The notes beneath the pieces are model-generated. The model had not been told where the DNA came from. It saw only the letters and a list, made by a program, of their open reading frames with translations, and did no database searches. Positions 1 to 4,978 of a stretch of DNA of 11,943 bases are shown here, one piece after another. The stretch's first letter is position 1. Each line of letters begins with the position of its first letter. Source of the stretch: an uncultured Coriobacteriaceae bacterium. GTDB lineage: Bacteria; Actinomycetota; Coriobacteriia; Coriobacteriales; Eggerthellaceae. The stretch lies in the NCBI GenBank assembly GCA_902767025.1, contig CACXFZ010000097.1, forward strand, positions 1 to 11,943. The letters run 5' to 3'. The translations under genes were made by a program, and so were the position numbers.

Positions 1-1
1 A

Positions 2-253
2 CAGCCCGAGATGCCACCGCAAAACGATGTCCCGTACGAACAGGTTCCTTATGAAGACATCGCTTACGAGCCTGTTCCCTATGAAGAACTCGACGCCCCC
101 GTTCCCACGGCGTCTGCCTCCCTTAAACCTGATGCGCAATCTCAGGTGACTCAAAGCGGTGCGCCCGACAACGCGCAGAGCGCGTCTGATATCGAGGCTA
201 TGCTGCAGGCGGGTTTTGGCGGCAACGTGGTGTTCAACGAAATCGACGAATAG
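2..253 (+). CDS. dnaX: DNA polymerase III subunit gamma/tau, C-terminal end (partial)
   Basis: This is an open frame running in from the left edge and ending at TAG 251-253; the true start lies outside the window. The visible residues are the acidic, Pro/Tyr/Glu-rich tail of a larger protein. They begin with a short degenerate repeat of the form [V/I][P/A]YE, four times within about 25 residues, and end in a hydrophobic peptide around GFGGNVVFNEIDE. No catalytic domain is visible, so the call rests on position: dnaX-ybaB-recR is a very widely conserved gene order, and ybaB follows 34 bp downstream. In that family the C-terminal part of tau links the clamp loader to polymerase and helicase and is poorly conserved, which fits this low-complexity sequence. 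The alternative is an unrelated protein with a disordered tail. Confidence 0.68.
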   Translation, partial: QPEMPPQNDVPYEQVPYEDIAYEPVPYEELDAPVPTASASLKPDAQSQVTQSGAPDNAQSASDIEAMLQAGFGGNVVFNEIDE

Positions 254-287
254 CCCATAGGGCAGTTCAAGGAGAAAGGAAGCTCCC

Positions 288-596
288 ATGGATATGAACG
301 AGATGATGCAGCAAGCCCAGATGATGCAGATGGAGCTCGCTCGCGCGCAAGAGGAAATCAAGGACATGACTTACACCGCTAGCGCGGGTGGCGGCATGGT
401 ACAGGCGACGGCGGCAGGCGATGGTAGCGTGCAGTCGATTACCATCAAGCCGGAAGTAGTCGACCCCGAAGACGTCGAGATGCTGCAAGACCTCGTGCTC
501 GCCGCTGTGAACGAGGCGCTTCGCGGCGTTGCGCAACAGGGCGAGGCGCGTTTGAGCTCTGTTACCGGCGGGCTTTCCATCCCCGGGTTGTTCTAA
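288..596 (+). CDS. ybaB: YbaB/EbfC family nucleoid-associated protein
   Basis: A 102-residue protein of the usual length for the YbaB/EbfC family, small dimeric DNA-binding proteins thought to help organise the nucleoid. The N-terminal third is a Met/Gln/Glu-rich helix (about residues 1-27). It is followed by the family core GGGMVQATAAGDGSVQSI and the signature VDPEDVEMLQDLV (about residues 57-69), then a helix ending near SIPGLF. The ATG at 288 is preceded by purine-rich Shine-Dalgarno-like stretches AAGGAG (269-274) and AAAGGA (275-280). Its stop overlaps the recR start by one base (TAATG), so the two are almost certainly translationally coupled. In other bacteria this gene sits between dnaX and recR, as here. 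Several ATG codons lie near the start (288, 294, 303, 306), so the exact N-terminus could move by a few residues. Confidence 0.95.
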   Translation: MDMNEMMQQAQMMQMELARAQEEIKDMTYTASAGGGMVQATAAGDGSVQSITIKPEVVDPEDVEMLQDLVLAAVNEALRGVAQQGEARLSSVTGGLSIPGLF

Positions 597-1192
597 TGCA
601 ATCGGCGCCAGCACTGCAAAAACTGCTCGACGAATTGGAGCGGCTGCCCGGTATCGGATCGAAATCAGCTCAGCGTATCGCTTATTGGATGATGAACACT
701 GACAGCGCTACCGTCCTGCGGTTGGCCGAAGCCATCAACGAGGTGAAGAGCACTGTTCATTTCTGCTCCCGTTGCTTTAACTATGCCGAGGGCGAGCTAT
801 GCGAAATCTGCCAGTCGGACAAGCGCGACAGCGCCGTCATCTGCGTAGTTGCCGAACCGCGTGACATCGCCGCCATTGAGCGCACGGGTGCGTTTTCGGG
901 TTTGTACCACGTGCTGGGGGGCGAGCTTGCTCCCATGGAAGGCGTTGGCCCAGATGAACTGCATATCGCGGATTTGCTGCGGCGTTTGGCATCCGAGGAT
1001 GTCCGCGAGCTCATTTTGGCGACGAACCCGAATGTCGAAGGTGAAACAACTGCAGCGTACATCGCGCGTCTCGTGAAGCCGCTCGACATCACGGTATCGC
1101 GTCTTGCCAGCGGCATGCCCGTTGGCGGGGAGCTCGATTTCGTCGATGAAGTCACCCTTTCACGTGCCATCGAAGCCCGCCGCGAACTGTAA
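596..1192 (+). CDS. recR: Recombination mediator protein RecR
   Basis: RecR acts with RecO (and RecF) to load RecA onto SSB-coated single-stranded DNA during gap repair. At 198 residues the length is typical. In order the sequence shows a helix-hairpin-helix region (about 10-32, LPGIGSKSAQRIAYWMM), a C4 zinc finger with Cys57, Cys60, Cys69 and Cys72 (CSRC...CEIC), and a Toprim domain from about 80 to 175 with the acidic motif VVAEPRD near 84-90 and the conserved GLYHVLGG stretch at 102-109. A conserved C-terminal segment ASGMPVGGELDFVDEVTL follows. The start ATG overlaps the ybaB stop (TAATG), implying coupled translation from the dnaX-ybaB-recR transcript. No clear intrinsic terminator is visible in the 90 bp directly after the stop. 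Confidence 0.98.
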   Translation: MQSAPALQKLLDELERLPGIGSKSAQRIAYWMMNTDSATVLRLAEAINEVKSTVHFCSRCFNYAEGELCEICQSDKRDSAVICVVAEPRDIAAIERTGAFSGLYHVLGGELAPMEGVGPDELHIADLLRRLASEDVRELILATNPNVEGETTAAYIARLVKPLDITVSRLASGMPVGGELDFVDEVTLSRAIEARREL

Positions 1193-1280
1193 GGTTGCCC
1201 TTTTTCACTGGGACACGAGGCTCATTTGTATTCTGCCTGGTTAAAGGGATAAAAAATGTCGTTATTTCTGGGGTGAACGG

Positions 1281-1289
1281 TGCTATAAT
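1281..1289 (+). promoter_or_regulatory. Extended -10 promoter in the recR downstream gap
   Basis: TGCTATAAT is a perfect extended -10 (TGn plus TATAAT), with the hexamer at 1284-1289. The -35 position (about 1261-1266, GTTATT) is poor, as is common with extended -10 promoters. The region just upstream (about 1235-1270) is AT-rich compared with the surrounding sequence. No protein gene starts close downstream: the next start codon is 320 bp away, past hairpins. The promoter therefore probably drives a short RNA or a leader. This was read from sequence only. Confidence 0.55.
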
Positions 1290-1295
1290 GCCTGT

Positions 1296-1420
1296 CGGCG
1301 GTTGTTCCGCCGAAGCACGGCCTTTTCATGGACGCGCGCTTGGTTTCTGGGAGGGGACTGGCACGCTGTCTTCTTGGAGAGGAAGCGCCGGCACACCTAT
1401 ACGGTATGTCGGCGCTTCTT
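1296..1420 (+). ncRNA. Candidate structured small RNA or orphan attenuator
   Basis: This is the stretch from the expected start point of the extended -10 promoter to the end of a strong hairpin. It opens with a GGCGG/CCGCC hairpin (about 1297-1311), passes through an unpaired-looking G-rich middle, and ends in the terminator-like stem 1382-1418. GCGCTT at 1336-1341 is complementary to AAGCGC at 1383-1388, the 5' arm of that stem, so two mutually exclusive folds are possible, as in attenuators and riboswitches. No match to SRP RNA, tmRNA, T-box or a riboswitch consensus known to me was recognised. Existence as an RNA, and its ends, are inference. Confidence 0.33.
1382..1418 (+). terminator. 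Strong hairpin, probable intrinsic terminator
   Basis: The arms 1382-1397 and 1403-1418 pair over 16 positions, with one mismatch (C1394/A1406) and one G-U, around a 5-base loop TATAC. The base of the stem is GAAGCGCC/GGCGCTTC. The following bases are TTATTAG, so the U-tract is short and interrupted and termination may be partial. The stem could also end read-through transcription from recR, which has no other visible terminator. Confidence 0.5.
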
Positions 1421-1425
1421 ATTAG

Positions 1426-1451
1426 TTCCGCCGTTTTGCCAAACGGCGGAA
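1426..1451. repeat. Perfect 11-bp-arm palindrome
   Basis: TTCCGCCGTTT (1426-1436) and AAACGGCGGAA (1441-1451) are perfect reverse complements around a 4-base loop TGCC. It lies 7 bp after the preceding hairpin and has no downstream U-tract. It could be a second hairpin of the same transcript, an operator, or part of the palindromic element that follows. No function can be assigned. Confidence 0.6.
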
Positions 1452-1460
1452 GCGTTGTCC

Positions 1461-1570
1461 GCTGAGCGCGTATCTGGCGGCACGTAAGGCCTTTTGCTCG
1501 CTGCGTCACGCACTCGAAGTGCGTTCGGGTTCGCGGCAGGCCTTACGCACTCGCTAGCCGTGCGCTCAGC
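1461..1570. repeat. Nested inverted-repeat element, about 110 bp (REP/MITE-like)
   Basis: Three nested inverted pairs share one centre: GCTGAGCGCG (1461-1470) with TGCGCTCAGC (1561-1570), nine pairs plus one G-U; CGTAAGGCCT (1483-1492) with AGGCCTTACG (1538-1547), perfect; and the central hairpin CGCACT-CGA-AGTGCG (1509-1523). No start codon with a ribosome-binding site is seen inside. Immediately after it lies a TACT tandem (1571-1586) containing the palindrome TTACGTAA (1582-1589). The architecture resembles a non-coding palindromic mobile repeat or a folded RNA. It may carry the transcription signals of the downstream radical SAM gene, although no clear promoter was found. Confidence 0.6.
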
Positions 1571-1612
1571 TACTTACTTACTTACGTAAACCTGGCGTAT
1601 GAAAGGAGTGTC

Positions 1613-2503
1613 ATGACGCACATCAACAGGCCGCAGCATCGGCCGCCACGCGACATGAGCTGTCCGATGTTGCAGGTGTCAGATGGCTGCACGCATGGGA
1701 AATGTCGGTTCTGCGACATTTACACTGGTATCCCGTTCAGGCCGTCGCCCATGGAAGAGATCCTCGAGGATATCGATGGAATCGCTGCGAAGGCCACGAT
1801 GCTCACGCGACGCATTTATCTGACGGGCGGAAATCCCTTCGCCTTGCCCAACGAGCGTCTCATCGAGATATTCGACGCAGTCGAGGAGCGCATTCCCACG
1901 GTGAACAGCTACGGCGGGTTTTGTCGCATCATGGATATCGCGCGCAAGACCGACGACGAGCTGGCCGAACTTGCGGCGCGGGGCGTGAGCAATCTTGCCA
2001 TCGGCGCGGAAAGTGGCTGGGACGATGTTTTGTCGTTCATGGAGAAAGGCCAGACCGCAGCCGATATCATCGCGCAAAGCGAGCGGTTGCACACGGCGGG
2101 CATCGACTTCACGTTCTTCTATCTTGCCGGGCTGGCAGGAGAAGGGAAAGGCGAGCAAAACGCGCTCGCTTCAGCCGACGTGTTTGGGAAGGCGGCTCCG
2201 CAGACGGTGCTCATCGTGACGCTGACCCCGGCGGTTTCGTGGCCTCTCGCGCAAGACATCGCCGCCGGTCGCTGGTCACCTGCCACCGAAATCGAGACGG
2301 CGCACGAGATTCGCACGTTCATCGAGCACCTCGATTGCAAGACGTCAATCGTCTGCTCGCACGACTCCGACATCATCCGCTTTGACGGAATGCTTCCCGA
2401 CGACCGCGAGAAGATGCTCGCGCTCATGGATGCGCGCATTCCGAAAATCAACGAGCAAGCGGCCCGCCGCATGCGCGAGATGATTCATAGGGCCACGTTC
2501 TAA
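1613..2503 (+). CDS. Radical SAM protein of unknown substrate
   Basis: This 296-residue protein has the hallmarks of a radical SAM enzyme, which uses a 4Fe-4S cluster to cleave S-adenosylmethionine and start radical chemistry. The cluster motif is Cys26-X4-Cys31-X2-Cys34 (SDGCTHGKCRFC), one residue longer than the usual CX3CX2C. This spacing occurs in a group of uncharacterised radical SAM proteins. Next come the SAM-binding GG motif (TGGNPF, 71-76), NSYGGFCR near 98-105, and GAESGWDDVLSFMEKGQT (131-148), typical of the Elp3/HemN-like barrel. The C-terminal 60 residues are helical and charged, and no auxiliary-cluster cysteine set is evident. The start ATG has an AAAGGAG site 4 bp upstream. 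The gene is separated from recR by 420 bp of hairpins and repeats and faces the minus-strand genes, so it is probably monocistronic. The substrate cannot be inferred. Confidence 0.9.
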   Translation: MTHINRPQHRPPRDMSCPMLQVSDGCTHGKCRFCDIYTGIPFRPSPMEEILEDIDGIAAKATMLTRRIYLTGGNPFALPNERLIEIFDAVEERIPTVNSYGGFCRIMDIARKTDDELAELAARGVSNLAIGAESGWDDVLSFMEKGQTAADIIAQSERLHTAGIDFTFFYLAGLAGEGKGEQNALASADVFGKAAPQTVLIVTLTPAVSWPLAQDIAAGRWSPATEIETAHEIRTFIEHLDCKTSIVCSHDSDIIRFDGMLPDDREKMLALMDARIPKINEQAARRMREMIHRATF

Positions 2504-2561
2504 CGACACGTTGGAATGTGGGCGGTTTGGATGAGGCAGATGCGTTCTTCACGGCAGCATC

Positions 2562-2612
2562 CGGGGTAGGGACGTTTCGTCATTTGCCAGCTGGCGGGAC
2601 AGCTACGCTCGA
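2562..2612 (-). repeat. 51-bp repeat, inverted copy of 4578-4628
   Basis: The reverse complement of this stretch matches 4578-4628 with a single mismatch over 51 bp. It includes one arm and the TCCCTACCCC loop of the 33-bp palindrome found near 4455-4703, plus the adjoining GCCAGCTGGCGGGA hairpin arm. The other palindrome arm here (about 2551-2561) has decayed. With the copy at 4578 it brackets the two minus-strand genes. Confidence 0.85.
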
Positions 2613-2631
2613 TGCGCCGCCGTCCCGCCAG
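2591..2631. terminator. Hairpin between convergent genes, possible bidirectional terminator
   Basis: CTGGCGGGAC (2591-2600) and GTCCCGCCAG (2622-2631) are perfect reverse complements around a 21-base loop. The hairpin sits between the convergent ends of the radical SAM gene (stop 2503) and the small minus-strand gene (stop 2666). No proper U-tract follows on either strand, so it may only weakly terminate. Its sequence is shared with the repeat family at 4506-4604, so a repeat origin is at least as likely as selection for termination. Confidence 0.4.
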
Positions 2632-2665
2632 CCAGCACAGCAAAGCAGCCCTCAATAACGATTGG

Positions 2666-3076
2666 TTAGCCGCCGTCGGCGTAGAGCCCCGAGAACATGG
2701 TTCCGTCTTTGTCGGAGAAATCGCCGCTCGAAGCCGACATGATGAAGTCATGGGAGCTGCGGACAGCGCCTGCCGACGAGCCGATCTGCGTTCCGAAAAC
2801 GGTGACGATTCCGATGCTCGTTTCGCACTTCACGTCGATGGAATTGCCCCAAACACTGCCTTTTGCGACGTAATCTACTTGTCCGAGATCGCCGAATTCG
2901 CCCGATCCCTCAATCGTGAATTCCTTGTTCTCGCAGGTTCCCGCAAGGCGAACGCCTTCCAGTTCGCCTACGCTCAACATCCCCGCAATCTTGTCTGCGT
3001 AGCTTTTCAGCGTAAGCGTTCCGCGCTTGTGAAGCTTTGGCGTGTCAATCGCCACATCGTACAATCCGTCAATCAT
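2666..3076 (-). CDS. Small hypothetical protein, predicted beta-rich
   Basis: A 136-residue protein with no signal peptide, no membrane segment and no recognised catalytic motif. The first 90 residues alternate short hydrophobic strands and polar turns (GLYDVAIDTP, GTLTLKSYADKIAGML, VRLAGTCENKEFTIEGSGEF, VDYVAKGSVWGNSIDVKC). This looks like a small beta-barrel or sandwich resembling short uncharacterised proteins of anaerobes. The last 40 residues are Gly/Ser-rich and less ordered. The ATG at 3076 is preceded by GAGGAA 4 bases upstream, which supports this start. It lies 68 bp downstream of ahcY on the same strand, with a 9-bp-arm hairpin between, so it could be co-transcribed with ahcY or only partly terminated. 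No function is proposed. Confidence 0.72.
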   Translation of the reverse strand: MIDGLYDVAIDTPKLHKRGTLTLKSYADKIAGMLSVGELEGVRLAGTCENKEFTIEGSGEFGDLGQVDYVAKGSVWGNSIDVKCETSIGIVTVFGTQIGSSAGAVRSSHDFIMSASSGDFSDKDGTMFSGLYADGG

Positions 3077-3099
3077 CGGTTCCTCGCTTCATCGGAATA

Positions 3100-3124
3100 C
3101 GGAAAAGGACCTGACCCTTTTCCG
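3100..3124. repeat. Short palindromic element between ahcY and the small gene
   Basis: CGGAAAAGG (3100-3108) and CCTTTTCCG (3116-3124) are perfect reverse complements around a 7-base loop ACCTGAC. The minus strand reads a GTCAGGTCC-type core flanked by AAAAGG/CCTTTT. This style recalls the short palindromes linked to REP-associated tyrosine transposases, though no such gene is in the window. It may also act as a weak terminator or processing site after ahcY. Confidence 0.55.
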
Positions 3125-3144
3125 CATGTGCCTCTTTGTTCACA

Positions 3145-4395
3145 TTAGAATTTCCAGGAATTCATGTAGGCGATTTGCTCGTCGGTGAGCGTGTCGATTT
3201 CGACGCCAAGCGTTTCGAGCTTCACGCGCGCCACGCCGTCGTCGATTTCGGCGGGTACGTCGTACACTTTGTTTTCGAGCTCGCTTGCATGTTTGAACAG
3301 GTATTCGGCCGCGAGTGCCTGGTTGGCGAAGCTCATGTCCATCACGGATGCCGGATGTCCTTCGGCGCATGCGAGGTTCACGAGACGCCCCTGTGCCAAC
3401 AGCACGATCTTGCGGCCGTCTTCAAGCGTGTATTCCTCGACGAGCGGCTTCAGCTCAATCTTCGAGGTGGAATGCTCTTCGAGCCATGGGATGTTAATCT
3501 CGGAGTCGAAGTGCCCGGAATTGCAGAGTATCGCCCCGTCCTTCATGTTCTCGAAGGCTGGAGCGTCCACGACCTTGCAGTCACCGGTCACGGTGACCCA
3601 CACGTCGCAGAAGCGGGCGGCCTCGGCGGCGGGCATGACTTCGTAGCCTTCCATGTGTGCCTCGAGGGCCTTCAACGGGTCGACTTCACAGACGATCACG
3701 CGCATACCCATGCCCTTTGCGCGCAGGGCAAGGCCGCTTCCGCAGTAGCCGTAACCCGATATGACGATCGTGCGCCCGCACAGCAGTCGATTCGTGGCGC
3801 GCACGATGCCGTCGAGCGTGGATTGGCCGGTGCCGTAGTGATTGTCGAAGCAATGCTTGGTATTGGCGTCGTTGATGTTGAACACGGGGTAGCCGAGCGT
3901 TCCCTCTGCGGCCATGGCGGCGAGGCGCACGACGCCGGTGGTCGTCTCCTCGGTGCCGCCGATGACGCCGGCCAACTTATCGGTGTGTTTGGTGTGAAGC
4001 GCGGTGTCGAGGTCGGCGCCGTCGTCCATGATAATCTGCGGGTTCGTGGCGACGACTGCGTCGATATGGCTATTGTAGGTATCGGCATCCTCGCCGGCGA
4101 TGGCGAAGACGTCTACCCCAAAGTCGCGCACGAGCGAGGCGGCCGTGTCGTCCTGGGTGGAAAGCGGGTTAGACGCGCACAGCGTCACCTGCGCCCCCGA
4201 TGCCACAAGTGCGCGCATCAGGTTGGCGGTCTCGGTGGTCACATGCATGCACGCGCCGATGCGCACTCCTTCAAGCGGCTTTTCCGCTTCGAAGCGCTCG
4301 CGGATGCGCGTGAGCACCGGCATGTCGCGTTCGGCCCAGAGGATGCGCGCCAGCCCCGCATCTGCCAGGTTGATGTCTTTGATTTCGTATGCCAT
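3145..4395 (-). CDS. ahcY: Adenosylhomocysteinase (short form)
   Basis: Reversibly hydrolyses S-adenosylhomocysteine to adenosine and homocysteine, using bound NAD, and so relieves product inhibition of SAM-dependent methyltransferases in the cytoplasm. The 416 residues carry the family's active-site set: HVTTETANL (51-59), DDGAD (124-128), GGTEETTTG (146-154), INDANTK with Asp176 and Lys180, and CFDNHYG with Asp184 and Asn185. They also show the NAD-binding GYGYCGSG (214-221), GHFDSEI with His295, and GHP with His347. The protein ends in LTDEQIAYMNSWKF and lacks the Lys/Tyr-rich tail (ending HYRY) that reaches the cofactor of the neighbouring subunit in classical enzymes. It therefore resembles archaeal and Thermotoga-type enzymes. 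The ATG has GGAGGT at 4402-4407, 6 bases upstream. No convincing promoter was found upstream. The gene lies inside an inverted-repeat-bracketed block opposite to its neighbours. Confidence 0.97.
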   Translation of the reverse strand: MAYEIKDINLADAGLARILWAERDMPVLTRIRERFEAEKPLEGVRIGACMHVTTETANLMRALVASGAQVTLCASNPLSTQDDTAASLVRDFGVDVFAIAGEDADTYNSHIDAVVATNPQIIMDDGADLDTALHTKHTDKLAGVIGGTEETTTGVVRLAAMAAEGTLGYPVFNINDANTKHCFDNHYGTGQSTLDGIVRATNRLLCGRTIVISGYGYCGSGLALRAKGMGMRVIVCEVDPLKALEAHMEGYEVMPAAEAARFCDVWVTVTGDCKVVDAPAFENMKDGAILCNSGHFDSEINIPWLEEHSTSKIELKPLVEEYTLEDGRKIVLLAQGRLVNLACAEGHPASVMDMSFANQALAAEYLFKHASELENKVYDVPAEIDDGVARVKLETLGVEIDTLTDEQIAYMNSWKF

Positions 4396-4454
4396 GAAGA
4401 TACCTCCATATTGGTGATAAATGGTGCGTCAAAGGGTATCACACCTCGGTACCC

Positions 4455-4487
4455 AATGACGAATCGTCCCTACCCCGATTCGTCATT
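4455..4487. repeat. 33-bp palindromic repeat, copy A
   Basis: Arms AATGACGAATC and GATTCGTCATT are perfect 11-bp reverse complements around an 11-base loop GTCCCTACCCC. This 33-bp sequence recurs exactly at 4671-4703 and with one arm substitution at 4606-4638. It lies upstream of ahcY, about 60 bp before its start on the minus strand. Confidence 0.9.
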
Positions 4488-4505
4488 AGCGGGCAGATTC
4501 GCTTA

Positions 4506-4604
4506 GCCAGCTAGCGGGGCGGCGGAGCGAGGTCAAGCCCGAGGAGCCGAGAGACCTCGGCTCGAGGCGACAAAGCGTCGAGCGTAGCTGTCCCGCCAGC
4601 TGGC
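4506..4604. repeat. Long hairpin element between palindromes A and B
   Basis: GCCAGCTAGCGGG (4506-4518) pairs with CCCGCCAGCTGGC (4592-4604), with one mismatch. Inside is a second perfect 8-bp stem, GAGCCGAG (4544-4551) with CTCGGCTC (4556-4563), loop AGAC. The element ends one base before palindrome B and shares its outer arm with the repeat at 2591-2631. No coding potential with a ribosome-binding site is seen. It looks like part of a composite non-coding repeat. Confidence 0.65.
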
Positions 4605-4628
4605 AAATGACGAAGCGTCCCTACCCCG
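4578..4628 (+). repeat. 51-bp repeat, inverted partner of 2562-2612
   Basis: This identifies the right-hand member of the inverted pair. It covers the right arm of the 4506-4604 hairpin and most of palindrome B. It matches the reverse complement of 2562-2612 at 50 of 51 positions. Confidence 0.85.
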
Positions 4629-4638
4629 ATTCGTCATT
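4606..4638. repeat. 33-bp palindromic repeat, copy B
   Basis: Same loop GTCCCTACCCC and right arm GATTCGTCATT as copies A and C. The left arm is AATGACGAAGC, one base different (T to G), which leaves one unpaired position in the stem. Confidence 0.9.
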
Positions 4639-4670
4639 GGGCAGGTCGTGCGGGCAGTGGTGGAGCGCGG

Positions 4671-4703
4671 AATGACGAATCGTCCCTACCCCGATTCGTC
4701 ATT
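4671..4703. repeat. 33-bp palindromic repeat, copy C
   Basis: Identical over all 33 bp to copy A, although 216 bp away, and starting 65 bp after copy B. Such identity in non-coding DNA implies recent duplication, conversion or mobility. It lies about 140 bp upstream of the glycosyltransferase promoter. Confidence 0.9.
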
Positions 4704-4846
4704 GCGATTCGCCGCACATGACGGCGAGCGGGTTACATTGTGGGGGGATGGTGGAGATATTTTGCACGTTTGTGTAAAAGTGACGGTTGAGCGGCGGTTT
4801 TATCACATATGGGCAAAAAATACAGCGCGCGTGGCGGGGAAGTGGC

Positions 4847-4852
4847 TATAAT
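4847..4852 (+). promoter_or_regulatory. Probable promoter -10 for the glycosyltransferase
   Basis: A perfect TATAAT with TGG just upstream (TGGCTATAAT, so the TG is one base too far for a canonical extended -10). The -35 position (about 4824-4829) has no good match. Upstream, 4750-4825 is AT-rich for this genome. The predicted start near 4859 would give a leader of about 120 bases before the GTG start. The rest of the gap 4704-4846 holds only a small CGCCG/CGGCG hairpin. Confidence 0.5.
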
Positions 4853-4858
4853 TCCTTC

Positions 4859-4978
4859 GGCCCACGATATTTGGGTGCTGTTGTGTCGGAGGGCACAACT
4901 GAGAGGGAAGGGAAAATACCGGCGCCCCATGAGAATGCCGGGAGCCGCGGAATAGCGGCGCGTTAGAAGAAGGAAGCT
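4859..4978 (+). promoter_or_regulatory. Structured 5' leader of the glycosyltransferase gene
   Basis: Three short hairpins follow in series: GTTGTG/CACAAC (about 4880-4900) with a loop including TCGGAGGG, CCGGC/GCCGG around a 13-base loop (about 4919-4941), and GCCGC/GCGGC (about 4944-4959). The stretch CTGAGAGGGAAGGGAAAA separates the first from the second. No stem with a U-tract is present, so any control would probably act on translation or RNA stability. It does not match a riboswitch class I can recognise. Function is unknown. Confidence 0.33.

Noticed and set aside
1296..1420. SRP (4.5S) RNA gene
   Set aside because: The gene is often found near dnaX, but the conserved GGTCAGG...GGAAGGAAGCAG apical domain is absent.
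4396..4454. ahcY promoter with TTGACG as -35
   Set aside because: TTGACG on the minus strand (4430-4435) is a good hexamer, but any -10 at 16-18 bp falls on the ribosome-binding site, so it is not a workable promoter for this gene.
3136..4506. 456-residue plus-strand open frame
   Set aside because: Antisense of ahcY, whose motifs and ribosome-binding site are unambiguous on the other strand.
4859..4978. TPP riboswitch
   Set aside because: CTGAGAGGG after a GGGTGC stretch recalls the TPP element, but the essential second half (ACCTGAT...GGATAATGCCAGCG) is missing and the gene is a glycosyltransferase.
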